Assembly: GCA_024233085.1 (NCBI GenBank)
Contig: JACKQC010000002.1
Coordinates: forward strand, 62,001 to 126,000
Length of the DNA stretch: 64,000 nt
Origin: Akkermansiaceae bacterium
Lineage (GTDB): Bacteria; Verrucomicrobiota; Verrucomicrobiia; Verrucomicrobiales; DEV007
Reading direction: 5' to 3'
Each line of letters starts with the position of its first letter. Within the stretch, counting starts at the first letter, position 1. A program made the translations under genes and the position numbers. This document shows, piece after piece, positions 48,589 through 56,834 of the stretch. The notes under the pieces were generated by a model. That model did no database searches. It was given only the letters and a program-made list of their open reading frames with translations, and was not told the origin of the DNA.

Positions 48589-49679
48589 GGAAACGACTGA
48601 AGGTAACCAGGAGCATCCGCTTTCATCGCGTCATAGAGATCGCGGGACACCGTCCGAAGCTGCCCGTTGATGTAGACGGATTTCGGGCGCCCTTTAGCAG
48701 GATCGTCGGGCCACTGCTTGGCGTCGACAAAGATGACCAACGCATGCCAGTTGCCTTGGGCATCTTTGTGGGGACGGAGAATGACGGGAGAGGCAAAGCG
48801 GCCTTTCGGTTCTTGGAACGTTCCGCGGCCAAACTCCCAGTTGTTTGTTCCTCTGCCTGTTCGCTGGATAATAGGGAGGCCAAGAGCCGGACGAAACGCG
48901 GGATCGCTGCGGACATCCGGGTTGCCGTAACCAATGTCATGATCCCGTTTCGCAAATGCGAACCCGCAATTCTGCGGAGGTTGGTTGGCATCGCCCCGGT
49001 TCTTCGCGTGGTCAATCGATCTCCCGTGTGAACGCCATTGTCGCAACCACGCGCCCAACTTGCTGATCGCATTGGAAGCGGAGTTGGCGGACATGGACCG
49101 AATGGTGATGGCATTCGCAGTGGAAAATCGATTGAGAGCGGCAGTCAAGCCCGACTCAGGTTCCAAGAGGCAAAGGGCACCCATCGCTCGGCGGGAACGA
49201 AACCCCAATGATCCAAGATTTCCATACACAGTAGTTAATGCTGCTAGATCCGGTCTAAACTCAGTCGCGCCCCGCCACGTCAGGATCAAGTCGAAGGTGC
49301 CCGAATCGATCACGCCTCGACTTCCGTCCACATTCTTTCGGGATTGCATTGGGAAGGTAAGATACGCGGGATCAGAGAACGGGCGATGACCGAGAGCTTC
49401 GCTGTCCCTTCGTGATTGCTGTATTCGAGTCATGCGAACTCGCACAATCAGTTTCCCCGACTTTCTGCCATCCCCGGCAGCAGAACCGAAAATCATTTCT
49501 TCCTGCTCCCGATCGCTCATTCCTTGCGCGGCTAACGACTTGAAACCACCGAGAACACGGAACCACCAGCGAAGTTGCCCGCGGATCGACGCGGGCCGGA
49601 TTTCAGCCTGCTTGTTGGGCTCGGCGCCACCGCAGAGGCAGGGCGTGATCAGTTCGAGGTTACAGGTCAGGCGGATCAT
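48585..49679 (-). CDS. cmr1: Type III-B RAMP protein Cmr1
   Basis: 364 residues. N terminus LELITPCLCGGAEPNKQAEI, RPASIRGQLRWWFRVLGGF is the Cmr1 signature; the later GSLGFRSRRAMGAL corresponds to the glycine-rich RAMP loop. Cmr1 lies at the crRNA 3' end of the Cmr complex and helps capture target RNA. It shares 4-bp stop/start overlaps with both neighbours, so it is translated as part of the cmr operon. Codon use across ~49000-49300 seems slightly richer in A/T than cmr6. Confidence 0.92.
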   Translation of the reverse strand: MIRLTCNLELITPCLCGGAEPNKQAEIRPASIRGQLRWWFRVLGGFKSLAAQGMSDREQEEMIFGSAAGDGRKSGKLIVRVRMTRIQQSRRDSEALGHRPFSDPAYLTFPMQSRKNVDGSRGVIDSGTFDLILTWRGATEFRPDLAALTTVYGNLGSLGFRSRRAMGALCLLEPESGLTAALNRFSTANAITIRSMSANSASNAISKLGAWLRQWRSHGRSIDHAKNRGDANQPPQNCGFAFAKRDHDIGYGNPDVRSDPAFRPALGLPIIQRTGRGTNNWEFGRGTFQEPKGRFASPVILRPHKDAQGNWHALVIFVDAKQWPDDPAKGRPKSVYINGQLRTVSRDLYDAMKADAPGYLQSFP

Positions 49680-51094
49680 GGCATTTTGTCTCCGAAGAGT
49701 TGTTTGTTGAGAGCGCGAATGGCGTCGGCGGCGCGGGCCGGGTCGCCCTTGACGGCACTGGTCTTGAATTGATTCCAGAAATCCAGTTTCGACCCACGCA
49801 ACGCCCGGACGATTGCCTTGCTTTCCTCCGCCGACGGTCCGCCTTTCTTCGGCTCCTTGAAGAAAGCGTGGACTTTGCTGCTGAGCTGGTCGTCGGACAG
49901 TTGGGCAAGCTTCCAGTCCGCCCTCTCGTCTTCACTCATCCCTTTAGTGGCGGCGGCTTCGGCTTCGCGGGCGCGGCGCCGTTTTTCCAATTCGGCTTCG
50001 TGATTTATTCGCCCAGCTTCCCTCGCCGCCGCTTCTTTCTCGCGTTTCTCGGCAACTGCCAGCGACTCCCAAGCCTGTTCGTTCACAACTTGCGAAGCAT
50101 CGAACCACCCATAACCCGCGTTGGTCTTGGCGCCGATGCCCAATGCTTCGAGGCCCAGCGCGAGCCAGGCGCGGGCGGTCTCGATCTGATGGTCCTGCGT
50201 ACGGGCGGTTGGTTGCAGTAGAAAGGCCCAGGTTCCTCCGGGAGCGATGGCGGGGAAGATGACCGGCACGGGTTCTTCCGTGTCGGGCGCATCGGCAAAT
50301 GCGTCATTGCCCTTGTAATACTCGCTGTGATGACAGGTGATGACATCGAGTTCGATGCCGGGATCTTTTTCCCACGGGTAGGCCGGGAGGAAGGCGACCG
50401 ACCCCGCGAAATGGGGCAGGCTCTTCCAAGGGCGTTCTTTGTCTTTGGGCTCGATTCTCAAGTGTGCGCATAGCTTCCCAACCACGCCGAAGCGAAAGGA
50501 GTTCCACTGCTCGCCGCAGGCCCAGGCGAAGTCGCTCTTGTCCTTGGAGTCATGCCACTCAAGATCGCCCCAGCCGAAAATGAGGCAAAGCTGAAACAGG
50601 AAGTCTTCGGGGCTTTTGAAGTCCGCGACCGCCGCTGAAAGGAGATTTTCCCCGTCTCCGGGAATCAATTCCCCTGAAATCCACTCTTGCAGCGCGGCCA
50701 GGGCCAGGCGGCGGGTGCAGCCTTTGACGGCGCTGCCTGGGAGAAAGGGAATGCCGCTGACGCGGTCGAGGCAGAGGTTGCCGTTCTCGAAGACTCCACC
50801 AGCCATGTTGACCATGAGGCGGCTCTTCTGGCGGGCTAAGAGGAGGTGGGGCGAGTTTTCCCGATCGGCTCCGGCGAGCTTCAGGGCGAAGTCCCGCCAA
50901 CTCCCGAGCTTGCGCGAGTCGGTGGCGCCATCTTTGACGGCTGAAGCGTTGCGGCGCCGCCAGTCTTTGTCCTGAGCATCGTCCGGAAAGTCGACGTAGC
51001 GCGTGGCCGCCAGACTGCGGGCAAGTTTTCCGCCCGCCGGCCTTCTTCTCAACGTATCGAGCATCGGAGCAACTCCTGGAGACGCGTGGATCAT
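49676..51094 (-). CDS. cmr6: Type III-B RAMP protein Cmr6 with charged C-terminal extension
   Basis: 472 residues from the ATG at 51094, which overlaps the cmr5 stop; a longer frame exists upstream but overlaps cmr5. RAMP marks: VSGIPFLPGSAVKGCTRRLA (~105-125), FGWGDLEW, and GIGAKTNAGYGWFD (~330-345), the glycine-rich loop. Cmr6 caps the 3' side of the Cmr backbone with Cmr1. After ~350 comes a strongly charged coiled-coil stretch (EKREKEAAAREAGRINHEAE and onwards) and a small helical domain to 472, longer than typical Cmr6 proteins. Confidence 0.92.
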   Translation of the reverse strand: MIHASPGVAPMLDTLRRRPAGGKLARSLAATRYVDFPDDAQDKDWRRRNASAVKDGATDSRKLGSWRDFALKLAGADRENSPHLLLARQKSRLMVNMAGGVFENGNLCLDRVSGIPFLPGSAVKGCTRRLALAALQEWISGELIPGDGENLLSAAVADFKSPEDFLFQLCLIFGWGDLEWHDSKDKSDFAWACGEQWNSFRFGVVGKLCAHLRIEPKDKERPWKSLPHFAGSVAFLPAYPWEKDPGIELDVITCHHSEYYKGNDAFADAPDTEEPVPVIFPAIAPGGTWAFLLQPTARTQDHQIETARAWLALGLEALGIGAKTNAGYGWFDASQVVNEQAWESLAVAEKREKEAAAREAGRINHEAELEKRRRAREAEAAATKGMSEDERADWKLAQLSDDQLSSKVHAFFKEPKKGGPSAEESKAIVRALRGSKLDFWNQFKTSAVKGDPARAADAIRALNKQLFGDKMP

Positions 51095-51489
51095 GGCTGG
51101 TCGGGGGTTTGAACGTGAATTTCGGTTTTCACGAAGCGCTTGAGATAGCCGAGGAATGCCAAAGCTTCCGAGGTAGCCCAGCGAAGGGTCAGGGCAGTGC
51201 AATTCGGGCTGGCCAGGTGGTTGAGCAGCCAGGCGGCGTCGGCCGACCCGCCCTGGGTCCGGCGGCAGACGTTCATTTCGTGAAGATGATAGGCGATGGC
51301 ATTGGCAACTCGAAAGTGTTGTTTCTGCTTCTCAACGCTGAAGGCGAGGCAGGCGAGCAGCCCGTTGTTGACGATGAGCCCCGGGTACCCGGAGAGGCAG
51401 TCGCCCTCGTCTCCGCGTTTCCGGCAATCGTTCGCCTTTTCCAAGGCGTGGGCGGCGCGGCGTTGTTCGAGGTTTTGCATGACGGTCAA
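51091..51489 (-). CDS. cmr5: Type III-B small subunit Cmr5
   Basis: 132 residues, all-helical, right size for Cmr5. The family pattern is visible: NLEQRRAAHALEKANDC at the N terminus, YPGLIVNNGLLACLAFSVEK in the middle, and the TLRWATSEALAFLGYLKRFV helix near the end. Cmr5 subunits line the Cmr filament and guide target RNA. It lies 11 bp after cmr4 and overlaps cmr6 by 4 bp. Confidence 0.93.
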   Translation of the reverse strand: MTVMQNLEQRRAAHALEKANDCRKRGDEGDCLSGYPGLIVNNGLLACLAFSVEKQKQHFRVANAIAYHLHEMNVCRRTQGGSADAAWLLNHLASPNCTALTLRWATSEALAFLGYLKRFVKTEIHVQTPDQP

Positions 51490-51500
51490 GGGTTGGAAGA

Positions 51501-52340
51501 TCAGGAAAGCTGGGCGGAGCAGAAACCGAGCCCGGTCGTGGCGTCACCGCCGATCTGAAGGATGGCCGGGATCTTCAGCTTCGGAAAAGCGTCTTCCCGC
51601 AGTTCGGTGAGGACACTGTAGAAAAGGGTTTCAGCAGGCACGTTTTCCTGGTTAAAAAGCTTCCCATCATCGGCCGTTCCAGACTCATCGTTGATGGAGA
51701 CGTGCTGAGCGACTTCACAAGCCGTGACGGCGAAGTGAGCCATCATGTCGTCGCTGATGAGACAGAGGTGGCTGGCTTGCAGATCGATCCAAAGAGGGTC
51801 GCCGATAGCCGAAGTGAATTCTGCTCCAGGCTGGAAATCTCCCTGGTGTTCCAACGCGTAGTCTTCAAGGACCACAATGCCGTTTTCGGCCAGAGTCGCG
51901 GCGTCGCCATAGATTTGAACTCCGGCCGGCAACCCGTCAGGATAGTTCACCGTCTTGCCAGTGGCTTGTTGCCAGCGCTTGAGAAGCAGTGGGCTGGTAA
52001 CCCAGGCAAAACAGCCTTTGGGGGAACGGACCGGGAAGGCCAACAGCTTTGCCTCGGCAATCGAGATGTCGCCGGACTTGTGCCCCTTGTCGGGAACATC
52101 CTTGTCCACTTCGTGACCCTGACGACCGAAGAGCGCCGTGCCGTCCTCCGTGCGTACTCCTCCCTTGCTTCGGTCGTCGAGGTAGTGATCAGCGAGGACT
52201 CCCTTGATGGCCGATCCCGGCACATGAGGGAACCCAGTGTGCCGTTCCCGAACGACGGGTTGGTCGATAGCTCCGACGCTGGCCCCGGCGCCGACATGGA
52301 GCGGGGTGCGGGTGAAGAGATAGAGAATCTTGGTGGTCAT
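51501..52340 (-). CDS. cmr4: Type III-B backbone RAMP Cmr4 (target RNA nuclease)
   Basis: 279 residues. LYLFTRTPLHVGAGASVGAI, DQPVVRERHTGFPHVPGSAI and KGVLADHY are the family start; ISIAEAKLLAFPVRSPKGCF and the C-terminal LQIGGDATTGLGFC loop complete the RAMP fold. The catalytic acid is expected in the early loop around the DQPVVRE / GSAIKG region. Several copies form the filament and cut target RNA every six nucleotides. A 59-bp gap separates it from cmr3. Confidence 0.95.
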   Translation of the reverse strand: MTTKILYLFTRTPLHVGAGASVGAIDQPVVRERHTGFPHVPGSAIKGVLADHYLDDRSKGGVRTEDGTALFGRQGHEVDKDVPDKGHKSGDISIAEAKLLAFPVRSPKGCFAWVTSPLLLKRWQQATGKTVNYPDGLPAGVQIYGDAATLAENGIVVLEDYALEHQGDFQPGAEFTSAIGDPLWIDLQASHLCLISDDMMAHFAVTACEVAQHVSINDESGTADDGKLFNQENVPAETLFYSVLTELREDAFPKLKIPAILQIGGDATTGLGFCSAQLS

Positions 52341-52399
52341 AATCTAAAGAAGGATGAAGGGTGAAACGAAAATATTAAGCGGTGGGATGTCCGGGGAGG

Positions 52400-53782
52400 T
52401 CAGGATCGCGTCCCGGGAAGCTTGCCGATGTGGAACCGCCAGGTTCCGCAGACGCCGAGGCCGAAGCCTTTCTCCCCCAAGAGGGTCGAGCGACGGTTGC
52501 GAATCGTGTCCGGCTCGCCCGCGCCATGCCAGTTGAGTGCGTTGGCGAGGTCTTTGGCGGCCGACTCGCTTTCACAGGCGAAGTAGTAGACGCTGCCGGC
52601 GGGAACGGCGAGGTGGGTGGGTTTGGGGCCGCCAGCCTTGCCATTCGCTTCGTGCGGAAGGGCGTAACCGCTGACCAGGATCGGTTTGTCGACATTGGCG
52701 GCGACGAGTTGGGCGGCGATTTCCGGCATCGCCGCGATTCGCTTGCGCCAGGAGTCGCGTCCCTCCCGTTCTCGTCGCGATGCGTCGCCTGATTTGAGCA
52801 TGACCTTGCCGTCAGCGCGGCGAACCCAGGAAGGCAACCAGCCTCCCTTGTGTTCGTTGATTTCGGGGAAAATGGCCGGGGTGAGGAGCGCCCATTTGAC
52901 GAGATATTTGCCGCTGTCGGCATCATGAAGACCCTCTGACTTGCCACGCGGCAGCGGAATGGATGGACTGCATTCCCGCCTCACCGTGCAGGCGCGTTGC
53001 TGACCGCCCACGATGATCGGCGTCTTGGCGCCGGAATTCGGAAAGACGGCCTCGATGAGGTCGCGTTCGTTCTTCGGGTCGCCATTCCCCTTGTCCTGGC
53101 AATCGGCCAAGAGGCCGAGCCGACAATCAGGCTTGAGTCGCAGGTAGTGGGCGGAGTAGAAGCGCTCGCCGTCCTGAACGCCGGTGTCCGGGCTCATCCC
53201 GATGCCGTAGGTGAACTCGGTTTCGCTGAAGGCGGCGTCTTTGTGGAAATGGACGGGTTTCTGGGAATTCTTGGCGTTGACCTCCGGGTCTTTTTCTGCG
53301 AGAAGGACGTCACCCTTGAGATAGGATTCCCAAGCGGTTTTTGTCCACCATGGGGAAGGCGTCGCCTTGGTTGGCGTGAGTGTGGCGGCCACAGGGTATT
53401 GCAGCGGCTCGGGTAGGCTGGCGTGGGCGCGCTTAAATCCCTTTTTCAGCGGCTGAAAGGTAATTGCCGTGGAATCAACTGCCGTCTTCTCCGTCACCCC
53501 GGTGTCGAGCGGCCTGGGAAAGAGCCACTCGCCGCTTTTCAGCACAGGGAAGGGGCCGGCGGTGAGCAGGGAACCGAACATGCGGATGCGGACGCCGTCG
53601 TGACCGTCGTGGCCATGGCTGTGGACTCCATCGAGATCGGCGCGCCAGAGCGCGGCGTGGAGTGCGGCGTTGACCACGGTGGGCAGCGGCCAAGCCGCAC
53701 CGTGGCCCGAAAGGGAGCCTCCCATCGGCCGACCATCCCGAAAGAAGAGAACGTCGGTGGGTTCAAAGAGGAGCGTGTTCAT
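52400..53782 (-). CDS. cmr3: Type III-B RAMP Cmr3 (crRNA tag-binding)
   Basis: 460 residues. LLFEPTDVLFFRDGRPMGGS at the N terminus is the Cmr3 signature; a SPDTGVQDGERFYSAHYLRL stretch and the C-terminal GEKGFGLGVCGTWRF glycine loop (~440) follow. It pairs with Cas10 to hold the 5' tag of the crRNA. The ATG overlaps the cas10 stop by 4 bp, showing coupling. Confidence 0.93.
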   Translation of the reverse strand: MNTLLFEPTDVLFFRDGRPMGGSLSGHGAAWPLPTVVNAALHAALWRADLDGVHSHGHDGHDGVRIRMFGSLLTAGPFPVLKSGEWLFPRPLDTGVTEKTAVDSTAITFQPLKKGFKRAHASLPEPLQYPVAATLTPTKATPSPWWTKTAWESYLKGDVLLAEKDPEVNAKNSQKPVHFHKDAAFSETEFTYGIGMSPDTGVQDGERFYSAHYLRLKPDCRLGLLADCQDKGNGDPKNERDLIEAVFPNSGAKTPIIVGGQQRACTVRRECSPSIPLPRGKSEGLHDADSGKYLVKWALLTPAIFPEINEHKGGWLPSWVRRADGKVMLKSGDASRREREGRDSWRKRIAAMPEIAAQLVAANVDKPILVSGYALPHEANGKAGGPKPTHLAVPAGSVYYFACESESAAKDLANALNWHGAGEPDTIRNRRSTLLGEKGFGLGVCGTWRFHIGKLPGTRS

Positions 53783-55641
53783 GCAACGGATTGGGGTTTA
53801 GCAGTTGCTGGAGACGAGGACGTAGACTCGCGGTTGCGGTTGGCGAAGGCCACGGTGGCGCAGAGACAGAGGACCGATTCGAGGAGTTCCTGGGTGGAAG
53901 TGACCTTGCTTTGCGGACCCTTCTTTTCTCCCTCATCGCGGGCTGCGAGGACGCCATTCAGGTAGGTTTCAAGCGGCTTTTCCAAATCTTTGGCAGCCTG
54001 CTTCGAGCCCTGGCGTTCCGCCGTGAAAAGGAACTCTAGGGAGATGAGTTCCTTGATGGTGGAGTCGTCCGTGATGGCGTCCGTTTGCTTCGAGATACCG
54101 GTGCGCGTGGTGAGATGCCGCTCCAGCAATTGGCAGACCCGGTGGGGAAACCTGCCACCCAAGTCGCCGCGGGAGAGCAATTCGTCGACCTTCTGATACA
54201 ACTCCCAGCCGCCGCTGCTCCACTTGCTGCCCCAATGGGAGATTTCCCCGGAGCGCTTCATCAGGGTGACCGAGAAAGCGGGACGGCCGACGATGTTCTT
54301 GGCCCGCTTCTCCGCCCTTTGCGCCTCGCGAATTAGATCCTGCAAGGGCGCGTGGATGTGGGCGATGGCAATGCCGGCGGAGGCATCGGGCTGTTCGTCC
54401 AATGTGGGCGTGTCCCGGGTGCATTCGCAAAAGGTCTCTTGAAGTTGTTTACAGACTTCCAACGCGGCGTCCGCCGGCACGAGAGCCACCACGTCGTCGC
54501 CGCCTGCGTAGATGAGTTGCCCGAGAGGAACCTTACAGGGCTTCTTATTCTCGTCGGTTCCGTCCACCATCTCCTCCACAATTTCTCGGACTTTCCCGAG
54601 CGCGAAGTTGCTCAGGTCTCGACTGAATTTCGAGTGGTGGCTGCGCAAGTCGGTTTTCGAGGGCGACTTGTCCCCGTTGACCCAGGCGCCGATCGAATCG
54701 CCATCGAAGGCAATGGCGGCGATGTACTTGTCGCCACCGCCAGTTTCGCCGGTCTCGTCGTCGTCATCGTGCGTCTTCTTTCGGGCGGCGATCGCGGGGA
54801 TGGAACGGATGCGGAAGTCGCCGGAGGATGTCTGCAACTTCGGTTTCCCCTCAGTTACGATGTCCCGCAGGTAAGCCAAGTGCCAGCAGCGCTTGATGAT
54901 GGCGAGCGCTCCGAGGTGGTCGGCGTGTTTCTTGAACAGCGAACCATACTCGCCGCCGGCCTTCTCTCGAGCCGATTGGAAGTCCTTTCCCCCCACCAGC
55001 GCCTCTTCCTTGCCGGTCAGGCTGTCCTTTTCCGGCATCCCGGTTGAAGAATCCCAAGCCGCGAAGTCGCGCGTCTGGCGGACGGCGTCGAGACGCCAGC
55101 CATTCTGGCGGTAGGCTTCCCGATAGGTTTCGGGGGAATCGCCGTCGACCGGCGTGATCTGCCAGGCGATCGACAAGTGGCGGGCGACCTGGGCTTGGAA
55201 ACGATCCTTCTTCTGGTCCATCGGAATTCCGATCTCCGCACGCTTCTCCCAAACGGCATCTGCGATCGCCTGCCATTCCTTCTGGATCATCTCTTTCACG
55301 CCCTTTGCCGCCTCCACCGCGTCTCCCTCAATCCGAGCGATGAAAATATTGGGCAGGTTGGGAATGAGAATTCCGTCGTCGTCGGGATTCAGCTTGGGCT
55401 TCAGCAGTGGCTGCACACCGGCCTCGCTGTCGCGGGCCGGGTAGATGAGAGTCGCGGTTGCCGGAAGCTTTCTGATCCCCGCCGCCACCAGCCAACTCAG
55501 CAGATAGCTCCCGCTCCACAAATCCCGCGTGCTCCGCGCCGCGGCGATAAAGTCCTGCACCGGCCCGATCTGGAATTTCAGGAGGTGCGCTCCTCCTCGC
55601 GCGGGTTCACTGCTGGTGTCAGCTTCGCTCATGCGGTCCAT
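53779..55641 (-). CDS. cmr2: Cas10/Cmr2 large subunit, GGDD cyclase, no HD domain
   Basis: 620 residues; the Met at 55632 is an alternative start. LLKFQIGPVQDFIAAARSTR (~22-41) is the normal beginning of the Cmr2 first palm-like region, so the N-terminal HD nuclease domain is absent. AAIAFDGDSIGAWVNGDKS marks the first palm metal site region and GGDD at residues 380-383 (YAGGDDVVALVP) the cyclase site, so synthesis of cyclic oligoadenylates is expected on target binding. The zinc-knuckle position reads DSLTGKEEAL, without the CxxC pair of many homologues. First gene of the operon. Confidence 0.95.
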   Translation of the reverse strand: MDRMSEADTSSEPARGGAHLLKFQIGPVQDFIAAARSTRDLWSGSYLLSWLVAAGIRKLPATATLIYPARDSEAGVQPLLKPKLNPDDDGILIPNLPNIFIARIEGDAVEAAKGVKEMIQKEWQAIADAVWEKRAEIGIPMDQKKDRFQAQVARHLSIAWQITPVDGDSPETYREAYRQNGWRLDAVRQTRDFAAWDSSTGMPEKDSLTGKEEALVGGKDFQSAREKAGGEYGSLFKKHADHLGALAIIKRCWHLAYLRDIVTEGKPKLQTSSGDFRIRSIPAIAARKKTHDDDDETGETGGGDKYIAAIAFDGDSIGAWVNGDKSPSKTDLRSHHSKFSRDLSNFALGKVREIVEEMVDGTDENKKPCKVPLGQLIYAGGDDVVALVPADAALEVCKQLQETFCECTRDTPTLDEQPDASAGIAIAHIHAPLQDLIREAQRAEKRAKNIVGRPAFSVTLMKRSGEISHWGSKWSSGGWELYQKVDELLSRGDLGGRFPHRVCQLLERHLTTRTGISKQTDAITDDSTIKELISLEFLFTAERQGSKQAAKDLEKPLETYLNGVLAARDEGEKKGPQSKVTSTQELLESVLCLCATVAFANRNRESTSSSPATAKPQSVA

Positions 55642-56649
55642 CGTGTTTCGTTCATTGACGGCTTAGGGATTTCTCGAATGCTTGGCAAGAAAAAAGATTC
55701 CACGTTAGAAAAAGATCTCGTGGCAAGACTGGCCGGGAATTCGCGGCGTGTCGATGGCGCGGACGTCCCGGGGACGTCGGCGTGCCGTCCGGGGCGGCGA
55801 TGCGAGCCGCGAACGAGATTGCGTTCGCGGCCTGGCGAGCGGTGAAAAAATCGGCGGCCCTCCACCCCAAAGGCGGGGCACGATTTTCGTTTTGAAGGCC
55901 CGCGCCGGATTGCAATCCACCCGGTATCCCCTCCCCCGAAAAGAGTGGGGAGTTTGCCGGTTCGACCGATCTGCGCCCAAAACGACGGAATTTCTTTCAT
56001 CAGGCAATCCCCGAAGCGGAAATCGCGAACGCCCGTTACGGAAAAACCGCGTCTCCTCGAAAAAAGAAAAACATTTCACCCGCTGGAAACCCCGGCGGCG
56101 GGTTTCGCCATGATTCCGCCTCATCCCCTTCCCTTTCCTTCATGCCGGCGATGTCCGGGCGGGTGAATGAAAGTGGCGGTCGATGTGGCACCGGCAGTCC
56201 GCCCGCGGGCGTCAACTTAAGGCCAACAGAGCCGATCCCATAATGGGCGGCGGCAGCCGGTGGGCCAGGCGGCCCCGGCCGAAAGCCGCCGAGCCGCCGC
56301 GATGCCGTGATGCCGTGATGTCGAGCCGCGATGTCGAGCCGCCGTGATGCCGGGGCCAAAGATCGTTCACCAGCCTTTCGCCGAAACCGGGAGCGGCCCG
56401 CGATTTCCTCCGCCGCCGGAGGGCAAGCAGGAAGCCCGCGAAATCTTGGGCAGGATACCCAAGCCACGCGGGAGGGGCGTCCGAAGGCGATGGACAACCT
56501 CTCCGAAGACGAGCGGGCTTTTCGTTGGAAGCCACGGAATCGGACTCCGCGGCTTTGGCTTAGTCTTCTTCGCCAGGTTTACGCCGATGGGCTTCCAAGC
56601 CCGGGAATGGGGCGGCCGCGGGCCAAGGGCGACGGTCGATCTGGACGCC

Positions 56650-56721
56650 CTGAACGACGAGGTTTACGACCAAAGGGTGCCCGACACCGTCCCCAGCGGC
56701 CTGAGGGTCGGCGGGGAATGA
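56650..56721 (+). repeat. 72-bp direct repeat, right copy
   Basis: Matches the 3' end of the di-haem peroxidase gene (36501-36572) at 65 of 72 positions and still reads LNDEVYDQRVP to LRVGGE then a stop. It is either the tail of a lost peroxidase paralogue or one copy of a dispersed element. Confidence 0.75.
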
Positions 56722-56740
56722 CACCCGGTTTCCCGGACCC

Positions 56741-56776
56741 AACAGGGTTGAATGGCGGACTCAACAGGGTTGAGTC
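56741..56776. repeat. AACAGGGTT element, tandem direct doublet
   Basis: AACAGGGTTG at 56741 and again at 56763, 22 bp apart in direct orientation, the same spacing as the doublet at 42336. Located ~60 bp before the dehydrogenase start codon. Confidence 0.75.
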
Positions 56777-56834
56777 GCGGCCCGTTTCGACGCATCATCG
56801 CCTTTTCTCCCCCGCTTCCTTCTCCCCCGCTTTC

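Larger units (their letters stand above)
55642..56834. other. 1.2-kb region without a supported gene
   Basis: Between divergent cas10 and the haem dehydrogenase. Open frames here lack family features, start sites or consistent codon use. It holds an imperfect tandem repeat of GATGCCGT/GATGTCGAGCC units (56291-56352), the right copy of the 72-bp direct repeat (56650-56721) and a doublet of the AACAGGGTT element. Promoters for both flanking genes must lie here, but none is clear by eye. Confidence 0.6.

Noticed and set aside
55629..56000. A 123-codon minus-strand frame upstream of cas10
   Set aside because: No hydrophobic or conserved pattern, overlaps other equally open frames and lacks a ribosome-binding site.
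56331..56834. N-terminal extension of the haem dehydrogenase frame
   Set aside because: A signal peptide starts at 56835, and the extension is translated repeats and low-complexity sequence.
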